This document shows positions 53,173-61,052 of a stretch of DNA of 64,000 nucleotides, one piece after another. The notes beneath the pieces are model-generated. The model did not search any database. It saw only the letters and a list, made by a program, of their open reading frames with translations, and was not told the DNA's origin. Numbering within the stretch: the stretch's first letter is position 1; each line of letters begins with the position of its first letter. The translations under genes and the position numbers were made by a program. The stretch covers positions 372,001 through 436,000 of the forward strand of contig CAVWNR010000003.1 in assembly GCA_963756525.1 (NCBI GenBank), in the 5' to 3' direction. The stretch is from CAVWNR01 sp963756525. GTDB lineage: Bacteria > Actinomycetota > Actinomycetes > Mycobacteriales > Jatrophihabitantaceae.

Positions 53173-53894
53173 CGGCTCACCGCCGTCGCGCCGAAGGCGG
53201 CCTTGCGGCTCTCGTGGAAGGAGAGGATCTGCAGTTCCGCGGCGAGATCGACCTTGCGCACGTTGACGTGCGGCGGAACGCTCAGCACGATCGGCGCGAA
53301 GTTCAGGATGCTCGCCACGCCGGCGGCGACCACCCGGTCGCACACCTCCTGCGCGGCGGCCGCCGGAATGGCCAGCACCGCGATGCTGATCCCCTCCGCG
53401 TTGACCACCGTGTCGAGGTCGGCGATGTCGTGGACGACCAGACCTCGGATCACGGAGCCGATGCGGGTCGGGTCGGCGTCCAAGAGCGCGGCGATGCGGA
53501 ACCCGCGCGAAGCGAAGCCGGCGTACCCGGCGAGCGCCTGGCCGAGGTTTCCGACGCCGATCAGCGCGACGCTGCGATCGACCGCGACCCCGAGCGTCCG
53601 GGCGATCTGGTCGGTGAGCGTGGCCACGTCGTAGCCGACGCCGCGGATGCCGCAGGAGCCGAGGAAGGACAGATCCTTGCGCAGCATCGCGGAGTTGACT
53701 CCGGCCGCTGCTGCCAGCTCCTCGGAGGAGACCGTGGTGGCGTCCCCATCGCCCATGCCGCCCAGCACGCGCAAGTAGACCGCGAGCCGCGCGACGGTGG
53801 CGTCGGGAACGCTACGGGCGAGCGCCGTACGGGGCACCTGGCCGCCCGGCGCGCCGTTCGCGCCGCGTTGCACGGTCATCGGCTCCTCGATCAT
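53169..53894 (-). CDS. rex: Rex, NADH-sensing transcriptional repressor
   Basis: Rex binds DNA when NADH/NAD+ is low and releases it when NADH rises, inducing respiratory genes. The 241-residue protein has an N-terminal winged helix (about residues 25-85, RLAVYLRVLGGMGDGDATTVSSEELAAAAGVNSAMLRKDLSFLGSCGIRGVGYDV). The Rossmann domain has VALIGVGNLGQALAGYAGF. A C-terminal helix is used for domain swapping. It is the first gene of rex-hemA-hemC-hemD, as in Streptomyces. A Rex operator-like site stands 91-108 bases upstream, consistent with autoregulation. Confidence 0.96.
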   Translation of the reverse strand: MIEEPMTVQRGANGAPGGQVPRTALARSVPDATVARLAVYLRVLGGMGDGDATTVSSEELAAAAGVNSAMLRKDLSFLGSCGIRGVGYDVATLTDQIARTLGVAVDRSVALIGVGNLGQALAGYAGFASRGFRIAALLDADPTRIGSVIRGLVVHDIADLDTVVNAEGISIAVLAIPAAAAQEVCDRVVAAGVASILNFAPIVLSVPPHVNVRKVDLAAELQILSFHESRKAAFGATAVSR

Positions 53895-53984
53895 GCTCCG
53901 ACCGCGCGGGCGGCTCGCCTACCCGGCAAAGCCGCGCACGATCGGTGTGCTAGAAGCTGGTCGGACTCCGGTGACGGTACGCGT

Positions 53985-54002
53985 TTGTGAATGCTTTCCC
54001 AA
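53985..54002 (-). promoter_or_regulatory. Rex operator (ROP)-like site before rex-hemACD
   Basis: TTGTGAA-TGCT-TTCCCAA is an 18-bp inverted repeat matching the Rex operator consensus TTGTGAAnnnnTTCACAA with one mismatch (C for A in the right arm). On the minus strand a possible -35 TTGGGA and -10 TACCGT, 17 bases apart, would be overlapped by it. That is the expected arrangement for repression of rex by its own product. Confidence 0.75.
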
Positions 54003-54055
54003 ATCGCCCACGACTGTGCTATAGGGCGTTTTGGTGGCGGCGTTTGCCGCCCGGC

Positions 54056-54241
54056 TCAGACGGCCGGGAGGCGGCGGGGACGGCGCAGGACGAACGTCCG
54101 ACGGGGCGCGCGGGAACGGGTCTGCGGGGCCGGGCGGGCAACCCGCGCCAGGCGCCACGCGTCGGCCTGTGCGGTGAGCTCCTGCCGGCGCTGTTCGGCT
54201 AGTTCGAGGGCTACGGAGAACGTGGAGTAGGTCATGTCCAT
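54056..54241 (-). CDS. Small basic protein of unknown function
   Basis: This 61-residue protein reads MDMTYSTFSVALELAEQRRQELTAQADAWRLARVARP..., followed by an Arg/Pro-rich tail. The N-terminal 33 residues look like an amphipathic helix with regular Glu/Gln/Arg spacing. Short proteins with this helix are seen in other actinobacteria, and no function is known to me. Two in-frame ATG codons (54241, 54235) are both weakly served by GGAC. It lies between rex and the glutaredoxin gene on the same strand. Confidence 0.55.
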   Translation of the reverse strand: MDMTYSTFSVALELAEQRRQELTAQADAWRLARVARPAPQTRSRAPRRTFVLRRPRRLPAV

Positions 54242-54340
54242 GACTGTCCGGCTAAGGTGGCGCCGCTCGAATCGGGAAGATGCAGCGAACTCGGCGGGCT
54301 GACCGGCCGGCTGCCACCGCCGATTTCCCTAGAGTGTGCC

Positions 54341-54589
54341 TCAGCGCGTCAGCGCGGCCCGCAACCTCGCCTCCTCGACCCGCCAGTAGCCGTGCTCACG
54401 CCCGTCGATCAAGATCACCGGCACGCGGTCGGAGTACTCGTCGGCGCGGGCTGCATCGGCGTCGACGTCGAACTCCTCGTACCCGAAGCCGAGCTCGGCG
54501 GAGAGCGCACGCAACAGCCGCTCGGCGTCCTCGCACAGGTGGCAGCCCGAGCGGGTGATCAGTGTGACGTGGTGCTCGGCGGGCGGCAT
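54341..54589 (-). CDS. Glutaredoxin-like (DUF836) protein
   Basis: This 82-residue thioredoxin-fold protein has the redox motif in LITRSGCHLCEDAERLLRALSAE (CHLC), the EEFDVDADAA strand and a cis-proline in DRVPVILIDGREHGYW. AAGGATCTCG precedes the ATG (MPPAEHHVTL). Its place next to hemA/rex is conserved in mycobacteria (Rv0508) and Streptomyces. The partner protein is unknown. Confidence 0.9.
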   Translation of the reverse strand: MPPAEHHVTLITRSGCHLCEDAERLLRALSAELGFGYEEFDVDADAARADEYSDRVPVILIDGREHGYWRVEEARLRAALTR

Positions 54590-54742
54590 CGAGATCCTTC
54601 GGTGAGCCAGCGGCCATTTCACCACGGGCCGGCCGGGAAGCGCGGCAAAGGGTGCGTGTTGCCGGCACAATGTCCGGGTACGGTATGGGCTGTCCTTGGC
54701 GCAGGACCCCCCGGCATCCGGCCGCCTGCGGAGAGGTTGGTC

Positions 54743-55546
54743 ATGGTCCGCAGGCGCGCGCAGTTGGACGACATCCCACGCGCCTGCCTGACCCGCAGCC
54801 TGCTCGTGCTCGCCGTCCAGGTCGAAGCGGCGCTACGCGCGGGTGGCCGCCTGTCGCCGGCGCTCGCCGGCGGGTACGCGCCGGGCCCGCGCCGCCCAGG
54901 CGACCGCGTTGCGCCCCCGGGGGTCGCGGCGATGTCGGCGATGCCGGCAGCCACGGGCGGCGAGTCGCGGGGCGGCGACCAGCCGACCGTCGACGCGGAG
55001 CACGCCGAGACCTGGCAGCTGGTCAAGGAAGCGCAGGCCGGCAACGGCGAGGCGTTCGGCCAGCTGTACGACCGCTACTTCGACACGGTGTACCGCTACA
55101 TCTACTACCGGGTGAACGACCGGGCGCTGGCCGAGGACTTCACCAGCGAGACGTTCCTGCGGGCGCTGCGGCGAATCGGCGGAATCGCCTACCAGGGCCG
55201 TGACATCGGGGCCTGGTTCGTGACTATCGCCCGCAACATCGTGCTCGACCACGTGAAGTCCGCGCGGCACAGATTGGAAGTGCCCACCGCAGACGTCATC
55301 GAGAGCGGTGACAGCTCGCCCAGCCCGGAGGCGACCGTGCTGCAGAATCTCAGTTCCGAGCGGCTGCTGCGCGCGGTGAGACAGCTCGGCGACGAGCAGC
55401 GGGAGTGCGTGATCCTTCGCTTCCTGCAGGGGCTCTCGGTGGGCGAGACAGCCCAAATCATGGGCAAGAACGACGGAGCGGTCAAGGCACTGCAGCACCG
55501 CGCGATACGCAAGCTCGCCGAGCTGCTCGGCGGCGACGTGCAGTGA
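54743..55546 (+). CDS. bldN: BldN-like ECF RNA polymerase sigma factor with N-terminal extension
   Basis: This 267-residue sigma-70 family factor is similar to Streptomyces BldN, which drives aerial development genes. Residues 1-90 are an Ala/Pro/Arg-rich extension (MVRRRAQLDDIPRACLTRSLL...), equivalent to the pro-sequence removed from BldN. Region 2 follows (EAFGQLYDRYFDTVYRYIYYRVNDRALAEDFTSETFLRALRRIG), with WFVTIARNIVLDHVKSARHRLEV. Region 4 is EQRECVILRFLQGLSVGETAQIMGKNDGAVKALQHRAIRKL. The ATG has GGAGAGG eight bases upstream. A shorter start at MSAMPAATGG would remove the extension. The RsbN-like gene follows. Orthology is inferred from sequence and synteny. Confidence 0.9.
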   Translation: MVRRRAQLDDIPRACLTRSLLVLAVQVEAALRAGGRLSPALAGGYAPGPRRPGDRVAPPGVAAMSAMPAATGGESRGGDQPTVDAEHAETWQLVKEAQAGNGEAFGQLYDRYFDTVYRYIYYRVNDRALAEDFTSETFLRALRRIGGIAYQGRDIGAWFVTIARNIVLDHVKSARHRLEVPTADVIESGDSSPSPEATVLQNLSSERLLRAVRQLGDEQRECVILRFLQGLSVGETAQIMGKNDGAVKALQHRAIRKLAELLGGDVQ

Positions 55547-55649
55547 CCGCAAGACTGCGTAACTCGCCGGCCGCACGCTCGTTGAACACGTCGGATGGTC
55601 TGTCGTGCGACGGGCGGCGGCGACGGGAGTCTGGAAGGGGGCGGTAGGC

Positions 55650-56648
55650 ATGGCGCTGCGACGGCCTCGCCTCCCGCTGCGCTCCTATCCGGACCCGGCC
55701 ACCTCGACCGACCCGGCGGTGCGCGCGGTCGTCGACGGGCTGCGCGAGCTGCCGCCGCCGCCGACTCGCCCGGAATTCCGCGCCGAGCTTCGCGCTCAGC
55801 TCGTCGCCGTCACCCCCCGCTTGGTCGCCGAGGGAGTGACCCCCGCGGCTGCGCGGGACGGTCCGCGGCCCGGCCGGCTGCGCCGCGTCACCCGGCCGAT
55901 GCGCCGCCCGGTCGCGGTCCTCGCGGTGGCCGCCACCGTGCTCGTCGTGCTGCTGGTCGGCGCGGTGTGGCTAAGCGGAAGCGCCATCCCCGGTGATGTG
56001 CTCTACGGCGTCAAGCGGGCCAGCGAGAACGTGCAACTCTCGTTGACCAGCGGGGACGTGTCGCGCGGGCGGGCGTACCTGGACCTCGCCAAGACCCGTG
56101 TCGAGGAGGCAGCGTCGCTCTGGTCGCGCAGCAGCCCGACATCGCTGGGCGCGGGGCGGCAGGCGTCCGGTGCCGTCGACCCACATACCGCATCGCTGAT
56201 GACCAGCGCCCTCAACGACGCCGACTCCGACACGACCAGCGGGGCACAGCTGCTCACCGGGGCCGCGGTTCGAGACCAGACGACGGCGCCGCTCGACTCG
56301 ACTATCGCCTGGGCGCGGCCGCAGGCCAGCCGGCTGGAGGCCATGGCGCACGCCGTGCCGGCCGGTGCGTTGCATAACCGCGTGGGGCTGTCGCAGCAGC
56401 TGGTCCAGCGGTTGCTGGCCCGCGCCGAGCAGTTGAAGCCCAGGGTGCACTGTGCGTGCCAGGGCACGACATCCAGCGACGATCTCGGGCCGCTACCCTG
56501 CCTGACCTGCTCGGGCGCCTCCCCGGCCAAGCCCGCAGTGCCGGCATCGCCGGCACGGCCAGGAGGTTCCGGCTCTGTGGGATCGCCGGGTTCGGCGTCC
56601 GCGCGCTCGTCACCGCGGCCGGGGTCCGGGCACGGGTCTGCCAGCTGA
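55650..56648 (+). CDS. rsbN: DUF5667 membrane protein, RsbN-like anti-sigma factor
   Basis: This 332-residue protein has a cytosolic N-terminal segment (residues 1-85, with DPAVRAVVDGLRELPPPPTRPEFRAELRAQL) and one transmembrane helix (about 86-109, PVAVLAVAATVLVVLLVGAVWL). An extracytoplasmic DUF5667 domain starts with GSAIPGDVLYGVKRASENVQLSLT. A Cys-containing stretch (HCACQG, PCLTCSG near 285-310) and a Ser/Pro/Gly tail follow. Position and topology match RsbN, the membrane anti-sigma factor of BldN in Streptomyces. GGAAGGGGG precedes the ATG. Confidence 0.82.
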   Translation: MALRRPRLPLRSYPDPATSTDPAVRAVVDGLRELPPPPTRPEFRAELRAQLVAVTPRLVAEGVTPAAARDGPRPGRLRRVTRPMRRPVAVLAVAATVLVVLLVGAVWLSGSAIPGDVLYGVKRASENVQLSLTSGDVSRGRAYLDLAKTRVEEAASLWSRSSPTSLGAGRQASGAVDPHTASLMTSALNDADSDTTSGAQLLTGAAVRDQTTAPLDSTIAWARPQASRLEAMAHAVPAGALHNRVGLSQQLVQRLLARAEQLKPRVHCACQGTTSSDDLGPLPCLTCSGASPAKPAVPASPARPGGSGSVGSPGSASARSSPRPGSGHGSAS

Positions 56649-56714
56649 GCATCACCGTCGGCGCCTACGCTGGCCACTCAGCCCGCCGACACCGCCGACC
56701 GCCGGAGGCCCGCA

Positions 56715-57557
56715 GTGACCGACCCAGGCGTTGTCGAGGCATCGCCACCTTGCACCTCGAGCCGGGCAGCGGCGTTCTTCGACGTCGACAACACGATGAT
56801 GGTCGGCGCGTCGATCTTTCACTTCGCGAAGGGTCTTGCCGCGCGCAAGTTCTTCAGCTGGCACGACCTCGTCCGGTTTGCGATGCGCCAGGCGCGGCTG
56901 CGGCTGCGCGGCGAGTCGGCGACCCACATGCACCGAACCCGCGACTCGGCGCTTGCCTTCGTCGCCGGAAAGAAGGCCAGCGAGATCGTGGCGCTCGGCC
57001 AGGAGATCTACGACGAGACGATGGCCGACAAGATCTGGTCCGGTACGCGAGCCCTCGCCGAGGGACATCTGGCCGCCGGCGAGCAGGTCTGGCTGGTCAC
57101 CGCGACGCCGCAGGAGCTGGCGCAGATCATCGCGGACCGGCTGGGTCTGACCGGCGCGCTGGGCACCGTCGCCGAGTCCGCCGACGGCGCATACACCGGC
57201 CGGCTCATCGGCGAGGTCCTGCACGGCGATGCGAAGGCCGCGGCGGTGCGCGCGCTCGCCGAGCGGGAAGGTCTCGATCTGCAAAGCTGCGCCGCGTACT
57301 CCGACTCGATCAACGACCTGCCGCTGCTGTCGCTCGTCGGCCACCCGGTGGCAGTCAACCCTGACTCAGCATTGCGGGTAGAGGCCCGCGCCCGCGGCTG
57401 GGAGATTCGCGACTTCCGCACCGGCCGCAAGGCCGTCCGGATGGGCGCGCCGGCCGTGCTGGGCGTCGGCGCGCTCGCCGGCGGCCTGGTCGCCGGCGTG
57501 ACGCTGCGCCGGCGCGGCTACCGCCAGACGGATCGGCGCTGGGCCAGCATCCGGTAA
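56715..57557 (+). CDS. HAD-IB family hydrolase (SerB-like)
   Basis: This 280-residue HAD phosphatase has motif I FFDVDNTMMVGAS (DxDxT-like, with N in the fourth place), motif II LVTATPQELAQII and motif III/IV DAKAAAVRALAEREG with AYSDSINDLPLL. A C-terminal hydrophobic stretch (GAPAVLGVGALAGGLVAGVTLR) may anchor it to the membrane. The mycobacterial counterpart near acyltransferase genes is annotated serB1. The real substrate is unclear and may be a lipid phosphate, given the neighbouring acyltransferase. The GTG start is used. Its 3' end overlaps the convergent acyltransferase gene by 40 bases. Confidence 0.88.
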   Translation: MTDPGVVEASPPCTSSRAAAFFDVDNTMMVGASIFHFAKGLAARKFFSWHDLVRFAMRQARLRLRGESATHMHRTRDSALAFVAGKKASEIVALGQEIYDETMADKIWSGTRALAEGHLAAGEQVWLVTATPQELAQIIADRLGLTGALGTVAESADGAYTGRLIGEVLHGDAKAAAVRALAEREGLDLQSCAAYSDSINDLPLLSLVGHPVAVNPDSALRVEARARGWEIRDFRTGRKAVRMGAPAVLGVGALAGGLVAGVTLRRRGYRQTDRRWASIR

Positions 57558-58477
57558 AGCGTGCTCTGGATCGTCTCGCGCACCCGATCGGTCAGCTCGA
57601 ACACCAGCATGTGGTCGTCGGCGGCGGCCGGGCCGTAGCTGTCGGTCGCGATCGGCTCGCCGAACTCGATGTGCCATTTGCTCGGCAGCGGAACGAGGCC
57701 CAACGGGCCGAGCCACGGGAACGTCGGGGTGATCGGGAAGTACGGCAGGTTCAGCACCCGAGCCAGCGTCTTGGCGTTGGTGAGCACGGGATGGATCTCC
57801 TCCGAGCCGACGACCGACACCGGCACGATCGGTGCCTCGGCTCGAAGCGCCGCCGCGACGAAGCCACCCCGACCGAAACGCTGCAGCCGGTACCGGTCGC
57901 GGTACGGCTTGCCGATGCCCTTGAAACCCTCGGGCCAGACGCCGACCAGCTCGCCGCCGCCGAGCAGCCGCTCGGCGTCGGGGTTGCAGGCCAGGGTGCT
58001 CCCCGACTTGCGCGCGAGCTCGCCGAGCACCGGCGTGGTGAAGACCAGGTCCGCGCCCAGCAGGCGCAGGAACCGCCTCGCCGGATGCTCCTGGTGCACC
58101 GCCAGGGCCGTCATCACCGCGTCGACGGCCCACAAACCGCCGGCGTGATTGCCTACGAGCAGCGCACCGCCGGTGCTCGGCACGTTCAGGATCCCCGAGA
58201 CGTCGACGCGGAACCACTGCTCGTAGAGCGGGCGGAACGCCGGCAGCAGCACGTTCTCGGCCAGATGCGGGTCGAAGCCGAACTCGTCGACCTCGTAGTC
58301 GCCGGTGAGCCGCTCGCGCAGGAACGCCAGACCGGACGCGACGCGACGCTCCCACCCCGATGCCGCCGCAACGACCGGCTCCTCGGCGGCCGTGCGCCGC
58401 ACAGCTGCCCCCAGATGGAAACCGTTGACCCGCCCGATCACCGCTTCCGGTTCGCCGACCAGCCGGGTGTCAGCCAT
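57518..58477 (-). CDS. PlsC-like (lysophospholipid) acyltransferase
   Basis: This 319-residue glycerolipid acyltransferase-family protein has the block I motif in GGALLVGNHAGGLWAVDAVMTAL. The NH is followed by an aspartate, but with a wider spacing than the usual HX4D. Later motifs are GVWPEGFKGIGKPYRDRYRLQRFGRGGFV and EAPIVPVSVVGSEEIHPVL. The pairing with a SerB-like HAD and an epimerase is conserved (Rv0501-Rv0505c). It probably acylates a lipid or glycolipid at the membrane. The start overlaps the epimerase stop by eight bases. Confidence 0.87.
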   Translation of the reverse strand: MADTRLVGEPEAVIGRVNGFHLGAAVRRTAAEEPVVAAASGWERRVASGLAFLRERLTGDYEVDEFGFDPHLAENVLLPAFRPLYEQWFRVDVSGILNVPSTGGALLVGNHAGGLWAVDAVMTALAVHQEHPARRFLRLLGADLVFTTPVLGELARKSGSTLACNPDAERLLGGGELVGVWPEGFKGIGKPYRDRYRLQRFGRGGFVAAALRAEAPIVPVSVVGSEEIHPVLTNAKTLARVLNLPYFPITPTFPWLGPLGLVPLPSKWHIEFGEPIATDSYGPAAADDHMLVFELTDRVRETIQSTLYRMLAQRRSVWR

Positions 58478-59522
58478 CCAAGCTCACCCCCGCTCGCACC
58501 CCGAGGAGCCGCCCGGCGACCCGCTCCGCCTGCCGCACGCGCGCGGCCGGAACGCTCAGCGGCAGCCGGCCGGCGTGCCCGAACGAGGCCAACGCCTCGG
58601 CCGTCGTATATCGCGGCGTGTAAGCGAACCGCTCCCGCAGCCGGGTGGTGTCCACGACACGTCCGAAGTTCAGCAGCCGCAACTGCTCCGGCGAGAAGTC
58701 GATGGCGCCGCTGCGGCGCACGAGACCGCCGAAGAAGTCGAGCGTGAACTGCGGGAGCGGCAGCTGCATCCGCCCGGCGCGCCGCAGCGCCTGCGACAGC
58801 AGCAGCACGCCGTCGCCTGCCACGTTGAACACGCCCGGCCGATCCGCCAGCGCCGCCATGCTCAGCACGGCGACGGCGTCGTCCTCGTGCACCAGTTGCA
58901 GGCGAGGGTCGAACCCGAACCCGGTCGGGACGATCGGCAGCGCGAAATAGCGGGTGAGCGGCGTGTCGACGGCCGGCCCGATGAAGTTGGCGAAGCGGAG
59001 CACGGTGACCGCGATATCCGGTCGGCGGCGACTGAAACCGCGCACGTAGCCCTCGACCTCCACGGCGTCCTTGGCGTAACCGGACCGCGGCACGGCCTTG
59101 GCCTGCATCTGCTCGGTGAACACAGCCGGGTCACGCGCGCTGGATCCGTACACGGCGGTCGTCGACTTCACCACCAGGCGGCGCATCGACTCCGACTTCT
59201 GGCAGGCGGCCAGCAGCTGCATCGTGCCGATGACGTTGAACTCCTTCATCGGGCCCCGGCCGCCGGCCTCGCGCGGCATGGCGGTGACCGACGCGTGCAC
59301 GACCGTGTCGACGCCGGCACGCGCGATCACCCGGGCGATCAGCGGGTTACGGATGTCGGCGCGCACGAACTCGGTGCGCCCGAGCAGCGCGCGATCGGTC
59401 TCGGCCGGGGCGGTGGTGTCGACCCCGATGATCCGCTCGACGGAGGATTCCGCGGCGAGTCGGGCGGCGAGCCGCGCGCCGGGATTGCGGCTCACGCCGG
59501 TGACCAGGACGACGCTTCCCAT
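58470..59522 (-). CDS. NAD-dependent epimerase/dehydratase-like protein (GalE2/Rv0501 type)
   Basis: This 350-residue short-chain dehydrogenase-fold protein has VVLVTGVSRNPGARLAARLAAES (nucleotide motif, with an altered GxxGxxG). It also has FVRADIRNPLIARVIARAGVDTVVHAS, STTAVYGSS and the Y-x-x-x-K catalytic pair in SGYAKDAVEVEGY. The second half binds the sugar or other substrate. The altered glycine motif makes classical UDP-galactose epimerase activity uncertain. It is the first gene before the acyltransferase. The bS22 gene lies upstream, 31 bases away. Confidence 0.87.
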   Translation of the reverse strand: MGSVVLVTGVSRNPGARLAARLAAESSVERIIGVDTTAPAETDRALLGRTEFVRADIRNPLIARVIARAGVDTVVHASVTAMPREAGGRGPMKEFNVIGTMQLLAACQKSESMRRLVVKSTTAVYGSSARDPAVFTEQMQAKAVPRSGYAKDAVEVEGYVRGFSRRRPDIAVTVLRFANFIGPAVDTPLTRYFALPIVPTGFGFDPRLQLVHEDDAVAVLSMAALADRPGVFNVAGDGVLLLSQALRRAGRMQLPLPQFTLDFFGGLVRRSGAIDFSPEQLRLLNFGRVVDTTRLRERFAYTPRYTTAEALASFGHAGRLPLSVPAARVRQAERVAGRLLGVRAGVSLDG

Positions 59523-59553
59523 GCGTTGCTCCGCGCGCGAGGGCGCAGTCGCG

Positions 59554-59652
59554 CTACTTCTTGTTGCGGCGCTGGACGCGGGTGCGCTTGAGCAGTTTGC
59601 GATGCTTCTTCTTCGCCATCCTCTTGCGCCGCTTCTTGATCACAGAACCCAT
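59554..59652 (-). CDS. Small ribosomal protein bS22 (AURKAIP1/COX24 type, 32 residues)
   Basis: The 32-residue product begins MGSVIKKRRKRMAKKKHRK and ends RRNKK. It is the very basic ribosomal protein bS22 known from mycobacterial and Streptomyces ribosomes, too short for most gene finders. GAGG stands seven bases before the ATG. In mycobacteria the same gene lies between the HTH protein and galE2 (Rv0500A, Rv0500B, Rv0501), and that order is kept here. Confidence 0.93.
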   Translation of the reverse strand: MGSVIKKRRKRMAKKKHRKLLKRTRVQRRNKK

Positions 59653-59779
59653 GAAAGGACCTCACCAGCGCCAGGCGTCACCCGGCAAGTTGTCGTGGAT
59701 CGCCCGGCCGGTGGTTCACCGAGCGCGCATACCAGCCCGCCAGCCTACCCGCGACGAGCGCCGTGCGGGACGGGCGCGG

Positions 59780-60055
59780 TCAACCGGCCTCGATGAACGC
59801 CGCGCGCAGATAGTCGTGCACCGCCTGCTCCGGAACGCGGAACGAGCGTCCCACCCGGACCGCGGGAAGCTCACCGCCGTGCACCAGCCGGTACACCGTC
59901 ATCTTCGACACCCGCATCACTGCCGCCACTTCGGCGACGGTCAGGAACCGCACATCGGCGAGTCCGTCCGAAGCGCTGTCACCGGACTGCCGTCGCGGCG
60001 GCGATGTAGCAGGGGTGGCCTGCTTACGGGTGCCCCGCTGCCCTGACGCGCTCAT
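59780..60055 (-). CDS. Excisionase-type (MerR-like) helix-turn-helix DNA-binding protein
   Basis: This 91-residue protein has a disordered Gln/Arg/Ser-rich N-terminus (residues 1-33). A single winged-helix domain follows (FLTVAEVAAVMRVSKMTVYRLVHGGELPAVRVGRSFRVPEQAVHDYLRAA), of the kind found in phage excisionases and BldC-like regulators. In mycobacteria the equivalent is Rv0500A. It is not a sign of a prophage here: it is part of a conserved chromosomal set. Targets are unknown. A 9-bp perfect inverted repeat lies 89-119 bases upstream. Confidence 0.9.
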   Translation of the reverse strand: MSASGQRGTRKQATPATSPPRRQSGDSASDGLADVRFLTVAEVAAVMRVSKMTVYRLVHGGELPAVRVGRSFRVPEQAVHDYLRAAFIEAG

Positions 60056-60143
60056 GGGTCACCGACCTTCGGCACGTGTCGGTGCGCCGGCTTCCCCACC
60101 GGCGGACGGGACACGCACGTGCTGTGCGAAGCCTAGCGGTACT

Positions 60144-60174
60144 GGTGGGGCAATAGCGATAGCTGTGCCCCACC
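60144..60174 (-). terminator. 9-bp perfect hairpin between proC and the HTH gene
   Basis: GGTGGGGCA (60144-60152) and TGCCCCACC (60166-60174) are perfect inverted repeats with a 13-base loop. They lie about 70 bases past the proC stop and about 90 bases before the HTH gene start. A terminator for proC is the simplest reading. An operator for the HTH protein is possible. Confidence 0.55.
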
Positions 60175-60242
60175 GAGATTCACAACGGTCGTGCAACATC
60201 GCCACGCACGCCGGGGCAACATCGGGCGCACGCCGGCGCGGA

Positions 60243-61046
60243 TCAACCGGCCGCGCCGAGTTCCCGGCTGCGTAGGCACGCGGCCTCGATCGCCGCGAGC
60301 AGCGCCGCCCGCACGCCGTGGTTCTCCAGCTCGCGGATGGCGGCGATCGTCGTCCCGCCCGGGCTGGTGACCGCCTCGCGCAGCTGCACCGGGTGCTCCC
60401 CGGAGTCTCGCAGCATAATCGCCGAGCCGATGGCGGTCTGCACGATCAGCTCCGCGGCCAGCGTCCGGGGCAGGCCCAGCAAGATGCCGGCGTCGATCAT
60501 CGCCTCTACCAGGTAGAAGAAGTAGGCCGGACCGGATCCGGACAGCGCCGTGACGGCGTCCAGCTGCGACTCCGGCACCTGGACGACCTTGCCCACCGAC
60601 GAGAGCAGCGACTCGGCGACGGCCAGGTGCGACTCGCCGGCGTGCGCACCCGCCGAGATGGCTGTCATCGCCTGGTCGACCAACGCCGGCGTGTTCGGCA
60701 TGCAGCGCACGACCGGCACCCCGTCGTGCAGCGCTCGCTCGATCCGCGCGGTGGGGACGCCGGCCGCCACCGACACCACGACGTGGCCGGAGTCGACGTG
60801 GTCGTGCATCTCCGCCAGCAGCGAGTCGATGTCCTGTGGCTTGACAGCGAGCAGCATGGTTCGGGCGAGCGCCGCCGCCTGCCCGACCGCGACGGTGCGC
60901 ACGCCGTGCGTCGCGGTGAGGTACGCGGCCCGCTCCGGGTGCTTCTCCACGACGACCACGTCCTCGCGCGGGTAGCCGTCGCGCAGCAGCCCGGACAGCA
61001 GCGCCTCACCGATCTTCCCACCGCCGAGGATCGCCAGGCCGTCCAC
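60243..61046 (-). CDS. proC: Pyrroline-5-carboxylate reductase
   Basis: This enzyme reduces pyrroline-5-carboxylate to proline. The 267-residue protein has the NAD(P) motif LAILGGGKIGEALLSGLLRDG, then LLAVKPQDIDSLL, VVRCMPNTPALVDQAMTAI and the family signature region ALSGSGPAYFFYLVEAMIDAGILLGLPR...LREAVTSPGGTTIAAI. Length and start are typical. It lies six bases downstream of proline dehydrogenase, so synthesis and breakdown of proline are coded together. Confidence 0.96.
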   Translation of the reverse strand: MDGLAILGGGKIGEALLSGLLRDGYPREDVVVVEKHPERAAYLTATHGVRTVAVGQAAALARTMLLAVKPQDIDSLLAEMHDHVDSGHVVVSVAAGVPTARIERALHDGVPVVRCMPNTPALVDQAMTAISAGAHAGESHLAVAESLLSSVGKVVQVPESQLDAVTALSGSGPAYFFYLVEAMIDAGILLGLPRTLAAELIVQTAIGSAIMLRDSGEHPVQLREAVTSPGGTTIAAIRELENHGVRAALLAAIEAACLRSRELGAAG

Positions 61047-61052
61047 GCCGCG

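Noticed and set aside
59780..60055. Excisionase-like protein as a sign of a prophage or integrated element
   Set aside because: It belongs to a conserved chromosomal set with bS22, proC and the epimerase; no integrase, att site or phage gene is present.
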